NCBI RefSeq assembly: GCF_022095675.1
Contig: NZ_JAHYSG010000027.1
Location: forward strand, 54,444-118,443
Reading direction: 5' to 3'
Length of the DNA stretch: 64,000 bases
From: Dactylosporangium sp. AC04546
Lineage (GTDB): Bacteria; Actinomycetota; Actinomycetes; Mycobacteriales; Micromonosporaceae
The notes under the pieces were generated by a model that was not told the origin of the DNA, did not search any database, and saw only the letters and a program-made list of their open reading frames with translations. This document shows, one piece after another, positions 57,049 through 64,000 of the stretch. The position numbers and the translations under genes are program-made. Position 1 is the stretch's first letter; every line of letters begins with the position of its first letter.

Positions 57049-58406
57049 GAGCGCACGTCCCCGGCGTCGAAGACGACCTCGGCCGGCGGCACGGCGGGCG
57101 GCGCCACGCGGTGGGCCGGGACATACGCGCCGCGGGCCGCGCTCCCGGCGTCCGGCCGCTCGGCGGGGCCGGACGCGGCGCCCGGCCCGGCACCCGCGAG
57201 CTCGTCGCGGCCCACCGGTGCGTCGTGCGGTGCCGCGGCCGGCAGCGAACGGCGCGACCCGGCGGGCAGTGCGGCGCCGGTGCCGCCCGGCTCCGCGGAA
57301 CCCGGGTCCAGCGTGTGCGGCATCGGGGGGTCGTCGCCATGGGCCGCGCGTGCGAGCGGCCGGCCGCCGGCGGTCCCGTCCCGCCCCGCCGAGCCGGCCG
57401 CGATCGCGGCCAGACCGGCGGCGAAGCGGGCCTCGGCCACCGCCTCCGCCGCGTCGACGGTGCTGCGCCCGGCCTGCCCGCCGGCGCCGGTGCCGGAGCG
57501 GCCGGACCCGCCGGTGAACGCCCGCTCGACCAGCTCGCGCGTCGCGGCGCCCGACGGGGTGGCGGGGTCGACGAACGCGAGCATGCGGTAGATGCCGAGC
57601 GGCGCGAGCGGGGAGGCGACCAGCACGATGCTGCCGATGAACATGCGGACCGCCTGGTTCTCGCCGTCCCCGGCGTTCATGAACGTGAACCCGATGACCA
57701 GCAGCAGCGCCGATCCGCCGGGCCCCAGCGACGCCGCGCCGAGCACGCGGGCGAGGCCGGGCAGCCAGGCGCGGCCGAACTCGGACAGGCGGCCGGCGGC
57801 CATGATGGGCAGCAGGCACGCGCCGACCGGGAGGACGACCTGTTTCGCCAGCCAACCGGCGGCGTAGAGGAGGGCGGCGGGCAGCAGCATCGTCAGCCCG
57901 AGGACCCCGAGGAGCACCGCGCTGGCCTCGTCGCCGACCTCGGCCCACGACTTGACCCGGTCTCCCACGCCGAGCCAGCCGTTGGTGATGCCGCCGGCCT
58001 CCAGGATGCGGTTGCCGATCTGCGTGCCCGCCCCGTCCAGGCGGATGACGACCCAGACCCCGATGGAACACGCGGCGAAGTACTCGGGTATCCCGCCGAG
58101 CAGCCGGCCGAAGCCGCCGTCGGGGCGGATGACCCCGCGACCGATCTGCACGATCGTCAGCACGCCGGCGATCGTCACGGCGACGTACATGGTCACCTCG
58201 GTCACGCTGCCGACCGAGCCGCCCAGCAGGTCGGCGACCACGCTGTGCGTGTTCAGCAGCCGGAACGTGCCCGTCAGCAGGTCGACCATCATGCCGTAGA
58301 CGGCCGTCATCAGGCTGTCGAAGAAGTTCTGCGCCGCGTCCTTCGCCGCGTCCGCGGCGGCGCCCCACGGCGTCCAGATCAGCAGTTCCGCCCGGTCAGC
58401 TCGCAC
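57045..58406 (-). CDS. TrbL/VirB6-like polytopic membrane protein
   Basis: A 453-residue channel-type protein with about seven helices between residues 35 and 290 (for example VTEVTMYVAVTIAGVLTIVQIG and LLPAALLYAAGWLAKQVVLPVG), and a long disordered Ala/Pro/Gly-rich C-terminal tail (about 300-453). The topology fits TrbL/VirB6 proteins that form the inner-membrane channel of conjugation systems. GTG start, overlapping the preceding gene's end by 11 nt and the SCO6880-family start by 4 nt. Confidence 0.85.
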   Translation of the reverse strand: MRADRAELLIWTPWGAAADAAKDAAQNFFDSLMTAVYGMMVDLLTGTFRLLNTHSVVADLLGGSVGSVTEVTMYVAVTIAGVLTIVQIGRGVIRPDGGFGRLLGGIPEYFAACSIGVWVVIRLDGAGTQIGNRILEAGGITNGWLGVGDRVKSWAEVGDEASAVLLGVLGLTMLLPAALLYAAGWLAKQVVLPVGACLLPIMAAGRLSEFGRAWLPGLARVLGAASLGPGGSALLLVIGFTFMNAGDGENQAVRMFIGSIVLVASPLAPLGIYRMLAFVDPATPSGAATRELVERAFTGGSGRSGTGAGGQAGRSTVDAAEAVAEARFAAGLAAIAAGSAGRDGTAGGRPLARAAHGDDPPMPHTLDPGSAEPGGTGAALPAGSRRSLPAAAPHDAPVGRDELAGAGPGAASGPAERPDAGSAARGAYVPAHRVAPPAVPPAEVVFDAGDVRS

Positions 58407-59196
58407 GTTCGACCACCCTCCATCCCGCCCGGACCGCGTCGGCGCTGCCCGGCCACGCCGACGGTGGCTGGGCCGGCTGGGACCGCGGCCCGATCCGCCA
58501 CCGGCCGGCGGACCAGACCATGCGCTGGCAGTCCGCGACCCCGGCCCGCCCGGTGTTCACGGCGGTGACCACGCCGTAGCCGAGCACGCATGCCACGACG
58601 AAGTTGGGGCCCACGGTGCCCTTGATCTGTCCCATGGCGACCCGGTAGCTGACCCGTGCCGCCGCGGCCGTGTCAGGGCCCAGGTGCCGGTTGATGTCCC
58701 GGACGCCCACCATCGGCGTCCAGTCCGCGATGTCGACCGCGCCCGGCATCGCGGCGGCGGTGTACACCTCGGTGACCCGTCCCACGTCCGTGGTGCTCAT
58801 CGCCGCCTCGTCGATGGCCGCCAGCTGGCCCAGCGCACCCTCCGGGGTGTGCGGGAACCCGGTCGCGAACGGCGACCCGCCGGGCGCCGCCGCGGCCGAC
58901 GGCGCCGACACCACGATCGGCGGGCCGGCTGTCGCCGCGACGACCGGTTGCGGCTGTGCGGCCGACTGGGGCAGTGCCACCATCGGCGCCGCCGCGAGCG
59001 CGTCCTCGCGGGCCTCCGCGGAGAGCCCGCCGGACGGCGTCGGCGCCGACCCGGACGGGTCCGCACCGGCTTGCGGGCCGTGGTCGCCGAGCGAGCTGAG
59101 CAGCACGTAGCCGAGGAAGCCGACCAGTGCCGTGGCCGCCACCGTGATGACCAGCAGGACCGCGACGGCGGCGTCCGGCCGCCGGCCGCTCACCAT
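58396..59196 (-). CDS. Conjugation-locus membrane protein with NTF2-like external domain (tentative)
   Basis: A 266-residue protein with one N-terminal helix (about 9-33), an Ala/Pro/Ser-rich stretch (35-110) and a C-terminal domain (about 115-266) with VSYRVAMGQIKGTVGPNFVVAC, CVLGYGVVTAVNTG and the WSAGRWRIGP end. The one-helix plus external-domain layout resembles VirB8/TraM-type assembly proteins, which have an NTF2-like fold, but I do not see a defining motif. Starts ATG 59196 or GTG 59193, overlapping the previous gene. Confidence 0.65.
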   Translation of the reverse strand: MVSGRRPDAAVAVLLVITVAATALVGFLGYVLLSSLGDHGPQAGADPSGSAPTPSGGLSAEAREDALAAAPMVALPQSAAQPQPVVAATAGPPIVVSAPSAAAAPGGSPFATGFPHTPEGALGQLAAIDEAAMSTTDVGRVTEVYTAAAMPGAVDIADWTPMVGVRDINRHLGPDTAAAARVSYRVAMGQIKGTVGPNFVVACVLGYGVVTAVNTGRAGVADCQRMVWSAGRWRIGPRSQPAQPPSAWPGSADAVRAGWRVVERAS

Positions 59197-59426
59197 GGCC
59201 GGTCGGCCAGCGGTCCGGGCACGCCCTGGGTCACGGCGAAGACCGTGCCGTACAGCAGCGAGCCGAGGATGACCCGGCGGAACCGGCGCCATCCCCTGGC
59301 GGCGATGGCGCCGTCGAAGGTCAGCCGGCCGTAGGCGATCTCGCCGAGGGAGACGAAGCCCGCGCCGATGAGGATGCCGAGGAACAGCCAGGCGACGGCC
59401 CCGACGAGCGCGTTGACGTCGTCCAT
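59190..59426 (-). CDS. Small membrane protein of the secretion locus
   Basis: 78 residues with two hydrophobic segments (about 7-30 and 54-72). Not recognised. ATG start at 59426 overlaps the previous gene's stop by 4 nt, and its end overlaps the next gene's start, so it is translated as part of the locus. A pilin-like or VirB3-like role is possible by position. Confidence 0.75.
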   Translation of the reverse strand: MDDVNALVGAVAWLFLGILIGAGFVSLGEIAYGRLTFDGAIAARGWRRFRRVILGSLLYGTVFAVTQGVPGPLADRPW

Positions 59427-59776
59427 CAGGGCGTCTTCGTGAACTGTTTGATCATCTCGTAGATCGCGCCGTAGAGGATGCCCAGCACGAGCGCGCCACC
59501 CATCATGTTGCGGCCCCGGGTGCCCCAGTCGCCGTTGTTGGTCAGCCGCCCTCCGGCGAACACGGCGATACCGCCGGTGCCGAGCGCGAAGATCAGGCCG
59601 AGCGCGCCCCACTTGATCCAGCTCATCAGCGTGTCCGCACCCTGCCGGATGCCCTCGGTCGGTGGCTTCGGATCGGGGTCGAAGGGAGCCGGTTCGTAGG
59701 CCAGCAGGTGCTGGGCGAGGCCGTCCAGCGACAGCCCGGACCAGTGGAGCTCGATCATCAGGTGGTACGGCAGCAT
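59426..59776 (-). CDS. Small membrane protein of the secretion locus, VirB2/pilin-like in layout
   Basis: 116 residues: a cytoplasmic stretch (1-48) then two helices (about 50-75 and 92-110) with a short loop GRLTNNGDWGTRGRN between. Two closely spaced helices after an N-terminal extension are the topology of VirB2/TrbC-type pilins, but sequence similarity is not recognised. Start ATG 59776 after GGAG. 23 nt separate it from the ParA-like gene. Confidence 0.7.
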   Translation of the reverse strand: MLPYHLMIELHWSGLSLDGLAQHLLAYEPAPFDPDPKPPTEGIRQGADTLMSWIKWGALGLIFALGTGGIAVFAGGRLTNNGDWGTRGRNMMGGALVLGILYGAIYEMIKQFTKTP

Positions 59777-59799
59777 GGTGGTCTCCAGGGGTCGGTTCG

Positions 59800-60687
59800 T
59801 TACCCGCGCCGCAGCCAGCCCGGGCGGCGCTGCGGTGGTCTCGCCGGTGCGGCTGTCGGTGCGGCGCCGCTCGGCGCGGCTCCCGTGACGGCGCGCAGCA
59901 GCACCGTCGCCGCGCGGAGCGAGGCCGGGGGCGCCGGGCCGGTGGTCCAGCCGCTCACCGCCGACTCGGCGGTGGCCTCGGCGAACAGGGTCCGGCGCCG
60001 GCGCTGGGCCAGCCGGTGGCCCAGGACGGGCACCACCGTGGCCGGCCAGGTGCGCGCGCCGACGACCACGGTGGCGTACAGCGGGACCAGGCCCGCCGTG
60101 CGCACGGCGTCGTCGTAGCGCGCGATCGTGCCCTCGGCGAGGCCCGCCGACCCGATCGTCGGGCGCAGGACGAGCACCGGGAACGTGGCCGAGCCGGTGC
60201 ACCACAGCAGGGGCGCGAGCCGCTCGCCGGTCGCGAGCAGCGACCAGGCGTCCCAGCCGGCGTCGACGACGGTGAGGTCGAAGTGGTTGTCGTCGGCGGC
60301 GATCCAGGCCGCCGGCAGGGGCACCCGACGTACGTCCAGGGGCTCGCCGGTCGCGGCGATCCGGCGCACGGTCACGACGCCCCGGCGCAGCTGCCGGGTC
60401 GCCGGCCGGATGCCGGCCCGGCCGCGGGCCCCCGGCACCGAGCGCCCTTCGACCGCGCACACGCCGGCCAGTCCCGACCGGGCCGGGTCGGCGCAGTCGA
60501 GCAGCAGCACGCGCAGGCCCGCACCGGCGGCCGCGTCGGCCAGCGCCAGCGCGATCCCCGACGCACCGGCCTGCGGGTGCGCGCCGAGCACGGGCACGAC
60601 GACCCCGAGCCCGAACCGGGTCGGGTCGAAGACGTCGGGCCGGGCCGGCGCGCCGCCGGCGCCGCGCAGCACCTCCACCGCCGTCAT
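59800..60687 (-). CDS. ParA/MinD-like protein lacking the P-loop lysine (DUF6668-like)
   Basis: A 295-residue protein with the ParA-type beta-alpha alternation. The P-loop position reads LGAHPQAGASGIALALA (34-50), with the layout of KGGxGKTT but no lysine, and a following LRVLLLDCADPARSG as in the ParA second strand, then FDLTVVDAG. It may bind nucleotide poorly or not at all. The C-terminus is Pro/Ala/Arg-rich. In actinomycete conjugation loci a protein of this kind precedes the structural genes. ATG 60687; first gene behind the minus-strand promoter at 60742-60771. Confidence 0.75.
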   Translation of the reverse strand: MTAVEVLRGAGGAPARPDVFDPTRFGLGVVVPVLGAHPQAGASGIALALADAAAGAGLRVLLLDCADPARSGLAGVCAVEGRSVPGARGRAGIRPATRQLRRGVVTVRRIAATGEPLDVRRVPLPAAWIAADDNHFDLTVVDAGWDAWSLLATGERLAPLLWCTGSATFPVLVLRPTIGSAGLAEGTIARYDDAVRTAGLVPLYATVVVGARTWPATVVPVLGHRLAQRRRRTLFAEATAESAVSGWTTGPAPPASLRAATVLLRAVTGAAPSGAAPTAAPARPPQRRPGWLRRG

Positions 60688-60741
60688 CGGGGTCGTCCGT
60701 CCGTCGACATCGCGCCCTGCCTCGCCTCGTGCCTCGTATGG

Positions 60742-60771
60742 AGTATCTGGATTGTTTGATGTTGTTGTCAA
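60742..60771 (-). promoter_or_regulatory. Promoter of the secretion-locus operon
   Basis: On the minus strand TTGACA (perfect -35; 60766-60771), 18-nt spacer, GATACT (60742-60747) as -10. About 55 nt upstream of the ParA-like start. A wide dyad, GTTGTTGT-N20-ACAACAAC (60761-60768 and 60789-60796), spans the -35 and could be an operator; the right arm is in the ATACAACAACC sequence shared with 47927-47937. Plus-strand promoter boxes for the coupling-protein gene are less clear. Confidence 0.6.
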
Positions 60772-60843
60772 TGCCGATGACACTAGATACAACAACCTAC
60801 ATTCTGCTACCGTCCTGCCGACGACGACGGTTGGAGCCCACGC

Positions 60844-62697
60844 ATGGCCGACAAGTCCAAGGACCCCGGCGACCTGCTCCTGTCGCTGGCGGTCGCGGCG
60901 GCGACCGGTGGTGGCGTCCTCGGCGGCCTGCTGTGGCTGGCCGGGCAGCTCTCGTCCGTGCTCGGCGGCAACGGCTGGCCGGACAGCACACCGGGCGACA
61001 TCGTCGGCATCCTCATCGCCTGGGTGCGCTCGCCCGCCGACCCGGCCCGCGCCTGGCCGGCGGCGGCGGCCGGGCTCATCGGCCCCGCCTGGCGGGTGTA
61101 CGTCATCTTCGTGGCGCTGCTGGTCCCCGTCGGCGCCGCCACCGTCCTGGCCGTCCGGCTCGGGCTCAACTGGCGGCGGCGCCGCGGCTTCCGCATCGGC
61201 CGGCTCGGCTTCGCCTCCGGCTGGGAGATCGGGCGGCTGATGGGCCGCCGGGCGGTGCTGCGCCGCGCCCGCTTCACCCGCCCGCAGAAGGCCGGCGACC
61301 CCGGGCTGCGCCCGCAGGACGTGGGCTACCTCCTCGGCCGCGACGTGCGCTCGCAGCGCCGGCTCTACAGCTCGGTCGAGGACTCGATGCTGGTGCTCGC
61401 GCCGATCCGGCGGGGCAAGGACGCCTGCTTCGTCACGCCGCTGACCATCGACGCGCCCGGCGCCTGCATCGTGATCTCGACCGAGCCCGAGTCGTTCACG
61501 ACCACCTACGCGGCGCGGACCCGGATGGGCGCGGTGCACGTCTTCGACCCGCAGAACCTGATCAACTGGCCGCAGCGGATCCGGCTGTGCCTCGTGCGCG
61601 GCTGCGAGAACCCCAACGTCGCCGACGACCGCGCCGCGGTGCTCGCCAAGTACGGCGGCTTCAACCCGGGCCAGGAGAGCAGCTTCTTCGCCGCCACCGC
61701 GGTCATCGTCATCCTGCGCGGCTACCTGCACGCGGCCGCCCTGCACGGGCGCACCATCGCCGACGTCGTCCGCTGGGCGCGCAACCAGACCGACCCCGAG
61801 CCGCTCGACCTGCTGCGGCGGGCCGAGTCGGCCGGCGTGGCCGCCGCCGGGTGGTCCGCCGAGCTCGAGGCGATGACCCAGGCGGACCTGCCGACGCGCA
61901 CCGCGATGTGGAGCGCGGTCACCGGCTCGCTGCGGTTCCTGTCCGACCCGGCGGTGCTGGAGCAGTTCTCGCCCGGGCCCGACGAGGTCTTCGACGTCGC
62001 GTCCTTCGTCGCCGGCCGCAACACGCTGTACTTCCTCGGCAAGGAGACCGGCGCGAACCCGATCACGCCCGCGACCCACATCCTCATGGAGTCGATCTGG
62101 CCGCAGATCCGCATGATCGCCGCGAAGACCCCGGGAGGCCGGGTCGAACCGCCGGTGACCGTGGAGGTCAACGAGGCCGGCTACCTGGCGCCGATGAGCA
62201 GCCTGCCCCGCTTCATGGGGCTCGTCGGCAAGTCCTCCATCGCGATGCACGTCTACGTGCGCTCGCCCTCGCACGTGCGGGAGCGGATGGGCGCCGACGC
62301 CATGCGCACGATGTGGGACAACGCCTCGGTGCGCGTCATCCTCGGCGGCGGCGGCAACATCGAGGACCTCGAGGAGGTCTCGAAGCTGCTCGGCGAGGTG
62401 CGCCGCCCCAGCCGGGCGACCGACGCGGCCGGCGCGGAGGCACTCAGCCGCGTCCTGACCGCCGAGGAGATCCGCACCATGGACTTCGGCCGGGCCGTCG
62501 TCGTCGGCCGCGAGGCCCGGCCCGTCGAGATCGTCCTGCGCCCGTGGTGGCGCCGCGCCGACGGCCGGGCCATCGGCGAGGGCAAGGAACGCGTCGAACG
62601 ACTGATCCTGCAGTACACGCAGACGGCGCCCGCGAACGAACGGGTCAGCAACTACGTCCGGTCGGCATCGACCGTCCGCCGCATCACCCAGATCTGA
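60844..62697 (+). CDS. TraD/VirD4-like coupling ATPase with altered P-loop
   Basis: A 617-residue protein: two N-terminal membrane helices (about 10-40 and 80-105), a positively charged linker, then a TraG/VirD4-like ATPase domain. The P-loop position reads LAPIRRGKDACFV (185-197), with GKD where GKT/S is expected, and the Walker-B position VTVEVNEAGYL has Asn before Glu. The C-terminal part has RVILGGGGNIEDLEEVSKLLGE, typical of the coupling protein's arginine/sensor region, and an end of AEEIRTMDFGRAVV. It would recruit substrates to the channel; the altered nucleotide site raises doubt about ATP hydrolysis. Divergent from the rest of the locus. Confidence 0.88.
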   Translation: MADKSKDPGDLLLSLAVAAATGGGVLGGLLWLAGQLSSVLGGNGWPDSTPGDIVGILIAWVRSPADPARAWPAAAAGLIGPAWRVYVIFVALLVPVGAATVLAVRLGLNWRRRRGFRIGRLGFASGWEIGRLMGRRAVLRRARFTRPQKAGDPGLRPQDVGYLLGRDVRSQRRLYSSVEDSMLVLAPIRRGKDACFVTPLTIDAPGACIVISTEPESFTTTYAARTRMGAVHVFDPQNLINWPQRIRLCLVRGCENPNVADDRAAVLAKYGGFNPGQESSFFAATAVIVILRGYLHAAALHGRTIADVVRWARNQTDPEPLDLLRRAESAGVAAAGWSAELEAMTQADLPTRTAMWSAVTGSLRFLSDPAVLEQFSPGPDEVFDVASFVAGRNTLYFLGKETGANPITPATHILMESIWPQIRMIAAKTPGGRVEPPVTVEVNEAGYLAPMSSLPRFMGLVGKSSIAMHVYVRSPSHVRERMGADAMRTMWDNASVRVILGGGGNIEDLEEVSKLLGEVRRPSRATDAAGAEALSRVLTAEEIRTMDFGRAVVVGREARPVEIVLRPWWRRADGRAIGEGKERVERLILQYTQTAPANERVSNYVRSASTVRRITQI

Positions 62698-62712
62698 GGG
62701 AGTCCCGCGCCG

Positions 62713-64000
62713 ATGACGACCGCACACGAAGGACGCTCCCGCCGGGTCGGGGCGTACGTCACGATCGGCACGGTCGCCGCCGTGCTCGCCGCCGCCGTGC
62801 TGACCTTCTTCGGGCTCGGCGCGTTCGACCGCGCCGTGGCCTCGTACACGCCGTCGGCGTGGGTATTCAGCCGGGCCGCGGGGGAGCTGGGCCGGGTCAA
62901 CGGCCTCACGGCCCGGGTCGACACCCGCGTCAAGCTGGAGGGCACGGCCGGGCACCACGTCGAGGTCAGCCACACCGACACCCAGCTGCTGTTCCGCGAC
63001 GTCGAGACCGGCAAGGTGTCCGCGCTCGACCTGACCACGCTGCAGATCTCGGCGTCGCTGGCCACGACGCCGGGCGAAGGCGTCCAGGCCTACATCCGCG
63101 GCCAGGTCGCGTACGTCGTCGACCGCATCCACGGCGAGGTACGCCAGATCGACCCGGCGACCCTCGCGCCGGTCGGCCCGGCCGTCCAGCTGCCACCCGG
63201 CCTCCGCGGCGGCGAGTTCGACGCCGACGGCCGGTTCTGGCTCGCCGTGCCCGCCGAGGGCACCGTCGTCGCGGTGACCGCCGCGGCGAAGCGGGACACG
63301 CCACCGTCCACCCAGCCGGTCCCGGTCGCGCAGCCCGACCACGACCTCGCCGTGTCGGTGCTCGACCAGGGCGTGGCCGTGCTCGACCGCACCGCGCAGC
63401 ACCTGCTGACGGTCCACGGCGCCAAGGTCGCCGCCGACGTGCCGGTCGCGCTGCCCGGCCCGGCGGTCGTCGCCGCGCGCACCAGCGGCGCGCAGGTGCC
63501 GGTCACCGTCCCCGGCAGCCGCAAGGTCGTCGTGGTCGACGCCTCCGGCACGGCGCAGACGTTCACGGTGCCCGGCAGCGGCGGCGGCCTGCGACCCGCT
63601 GTCGCCTGGTCCGGGCGGTTCTACGTCGCCGACAGCCGTACCGGCGAGGTGTTCGTCCTCACCGCCACCGGCGCCCTCGCCGGCGACCCGATCCGCCTGC
63701 CCGGCAGCACCGACGTCGAGCTGCAGGTCCGCGACGGGCGGCTGTACATCAACGCGGTCGACGGCTCCACGGCGCTCGTCGTCGACGCCGCGCACAAGGT
63801 GTCCGCGGTGACCGACAAGTACCCGGACGACGTCACCGGCGGCCAGCCGCCGGCCCCGGTGCCCACCGCGACGACGACCGCCGCACCGACCCCGACGACG
63901 GGCCCGCCGGCGCCCGCCACGACCACGACGGCACCGCCGGCGACCAAGCTGCCGACGCCGAGGACGCCGACGATCCAGCCCCCGGCGACCGGGCCGCTGC
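62713..64000 (+). CDS. Membrane-anchored beta-propeller-like protein, cut off at the right edge
   Basis: At least 429 residues without a stop. One N-terminal helix (about 14-38), then repeated four-stranded blade-like units, recognisable by recurring VDRIHGEVRQIDPATLAPVG, FYVADSRTGEVFVLTATGAL and LYINAVDGSTALVVDAAH stretches, as in beta-propellers, then a Thr/Pro/Ala-rich tail (from about residue 375) that runs off the edge. The family is not recognised. Its start is 15 nt after the coupling-protein gene, so it is probably co-transcribed and could form the cell-surface part of the system or a domain like the FN3 proteins at 49.5 and 52.3 kb. Confidence 0.8.
   Translation, partial: MTTAHEGRSRRVGAYVTIGTVAAVLAAAVLTFFGLGAFDRAVASYTPSAWVFSRAAGELGRVNGLTARVDTRVKLEGTAGHHVEVSHTDTQLLFRDVETGKVSALDLTTLQISASLATTPGEGVQAYIRGQVAYVVDRIHGEVRQIDPATLAPVGPAVQLPPGLRGGEFDADGRFWLAVPAEGTVVAVTAAAKRDTPPSTQPVPVAQPDHDLAVSVLDQGVAVLDRTAQHLLTVHGAKVAADVPVALPGPAVVAARTSGAQVPVTVPGSRKVVVVDASGTAQTFTVPGSGGGLRPAVAWSGRFYVADSRTGEVFVLTATGALAGDPIRLPGSTDVELQVRDGRLYINAVDGSTALVVDAAHKVSAVTDKYPDDVTGGQPPAPVPTATTTAAPTPTTGPPAPATTTTAPPATKLPTPRTPTIQPPATGPL

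Noticed and set aside
55514-57340. Upstream extension of the VirB4-type ATPase frame
   Set aside because: It is Arg/Ala-rich and overlaps the SCO6880-family gene fully; the ATG at 55513 gives the normal ATGA coupling.
60688-63795. Minus-strand open frame reaching 63795 (1331 residues with the ParA-like part)
   Set aside because: Only 59800-60687 has ParA-like features; the rest is the shadow of the coupling-protein and beta-propeller genes.

Overview
This is a very GC-rich, densely packed chromosomal window. It has 4-bp ATGA/GTGA start-stop overlaps, many GTG starts and hairpin terminators without a U-tract, as expected for an actinomycete. The PaaN/TetR phenylacetate genes, the SCO6880-type conjugation genes and the kinase/ATPase/histidine-kinase giant would fit a filamentous actinomycete such as a Micromonosporaceae member; that family assignment is inference.

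Left block (1-12.9 kb), aromatic acid uptake and catabolism: a cut-off thiolase; a minus-strand operon with a lipoprotein, permease and ATPase of the TrpXYZ type plus prephenate dehydratase (pheA); a divergent TetR regulator; a FAD oxidase of the glycolate/D-lactate oxidase type; and a branched-chain-type ABC importer, with LivM and LivG fused in one protein, followed by PaaN. The dyad ACCG-AA-CG-TA-CGGT in front of the TetR gene fits the actinobacterial PaaR operator as I recall it, so the block is probably part of a phenylacetate regulon.

Middle-left (13-19 kb): a DUF4240 gene broken by an apparent 1-nt frameshift, an MMPL exporter, a NarL-type response regulator with its histidine kinase, and a ribokinase-family sugar kinase whose 3' end runs about 96 nt into the kinase on the opposite strand.

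Central catabolic island (18.9-38.7 kb): two operons. The first (19.1-25.8 kb) has a FAD monooxygenase, a NitT/TauT-type importer, an isochorismatase-fold amidase, a small unknown protein and a LacI regulator. Two LacI-like operators lie in front of it. The second (26.5-38.7 kb) has a complete oligopeptide-type importer, a second isochorismatase-fold hydrolase, aldehyde dehydrogenase, aldo-keto reductase, YtcJ-type amidohydrolase, two tandem DUF1185 proteins, a carboxymuconolactone-decarboxylase-family protein and a glutamine-amidotransferase-like protein. A PadR regulator converges on LacI with overlapping stop codons, and a perfect dyad precedes the importer. Together this looks like uptake, oxygenation and amide hydrolysis of an unidentified nitrogen-containing, probably aromatic, compound. 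It is the best candidate here for an undescribed pathway.

Right part (38.7-64 kb): a rhomboid-like membrane protein; an 1818-residue Ser/Thr kinase-AAA ATPase-GAF-histidine kinase; a VOC protein; a YbdK-type carboxylate-amine ligase with glycerate kinase; a secreted glycoside hydrolase; a membrane pseudokinase with a fibronectin-III-like tail; an inositol-monophosphatase relative; and a second, short FN3 membrane protein. From 52.9 kb to the end lies a type IV secretion/conjugation-like locus: a lytic-transglycosylase-like/NlpC protein, a VirB4 split into two genes, a TrbL-like membrane protein, three small membrane proteins, a ParA-like protein without the P-loop lysine, and divergently a TraD-like coupling ATPase with an altered P-loop plus a cut-off membrane beta-propeller protein. 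I saw no relaxase, tRNA, rRNA, CRISPR array or insertion sequence.
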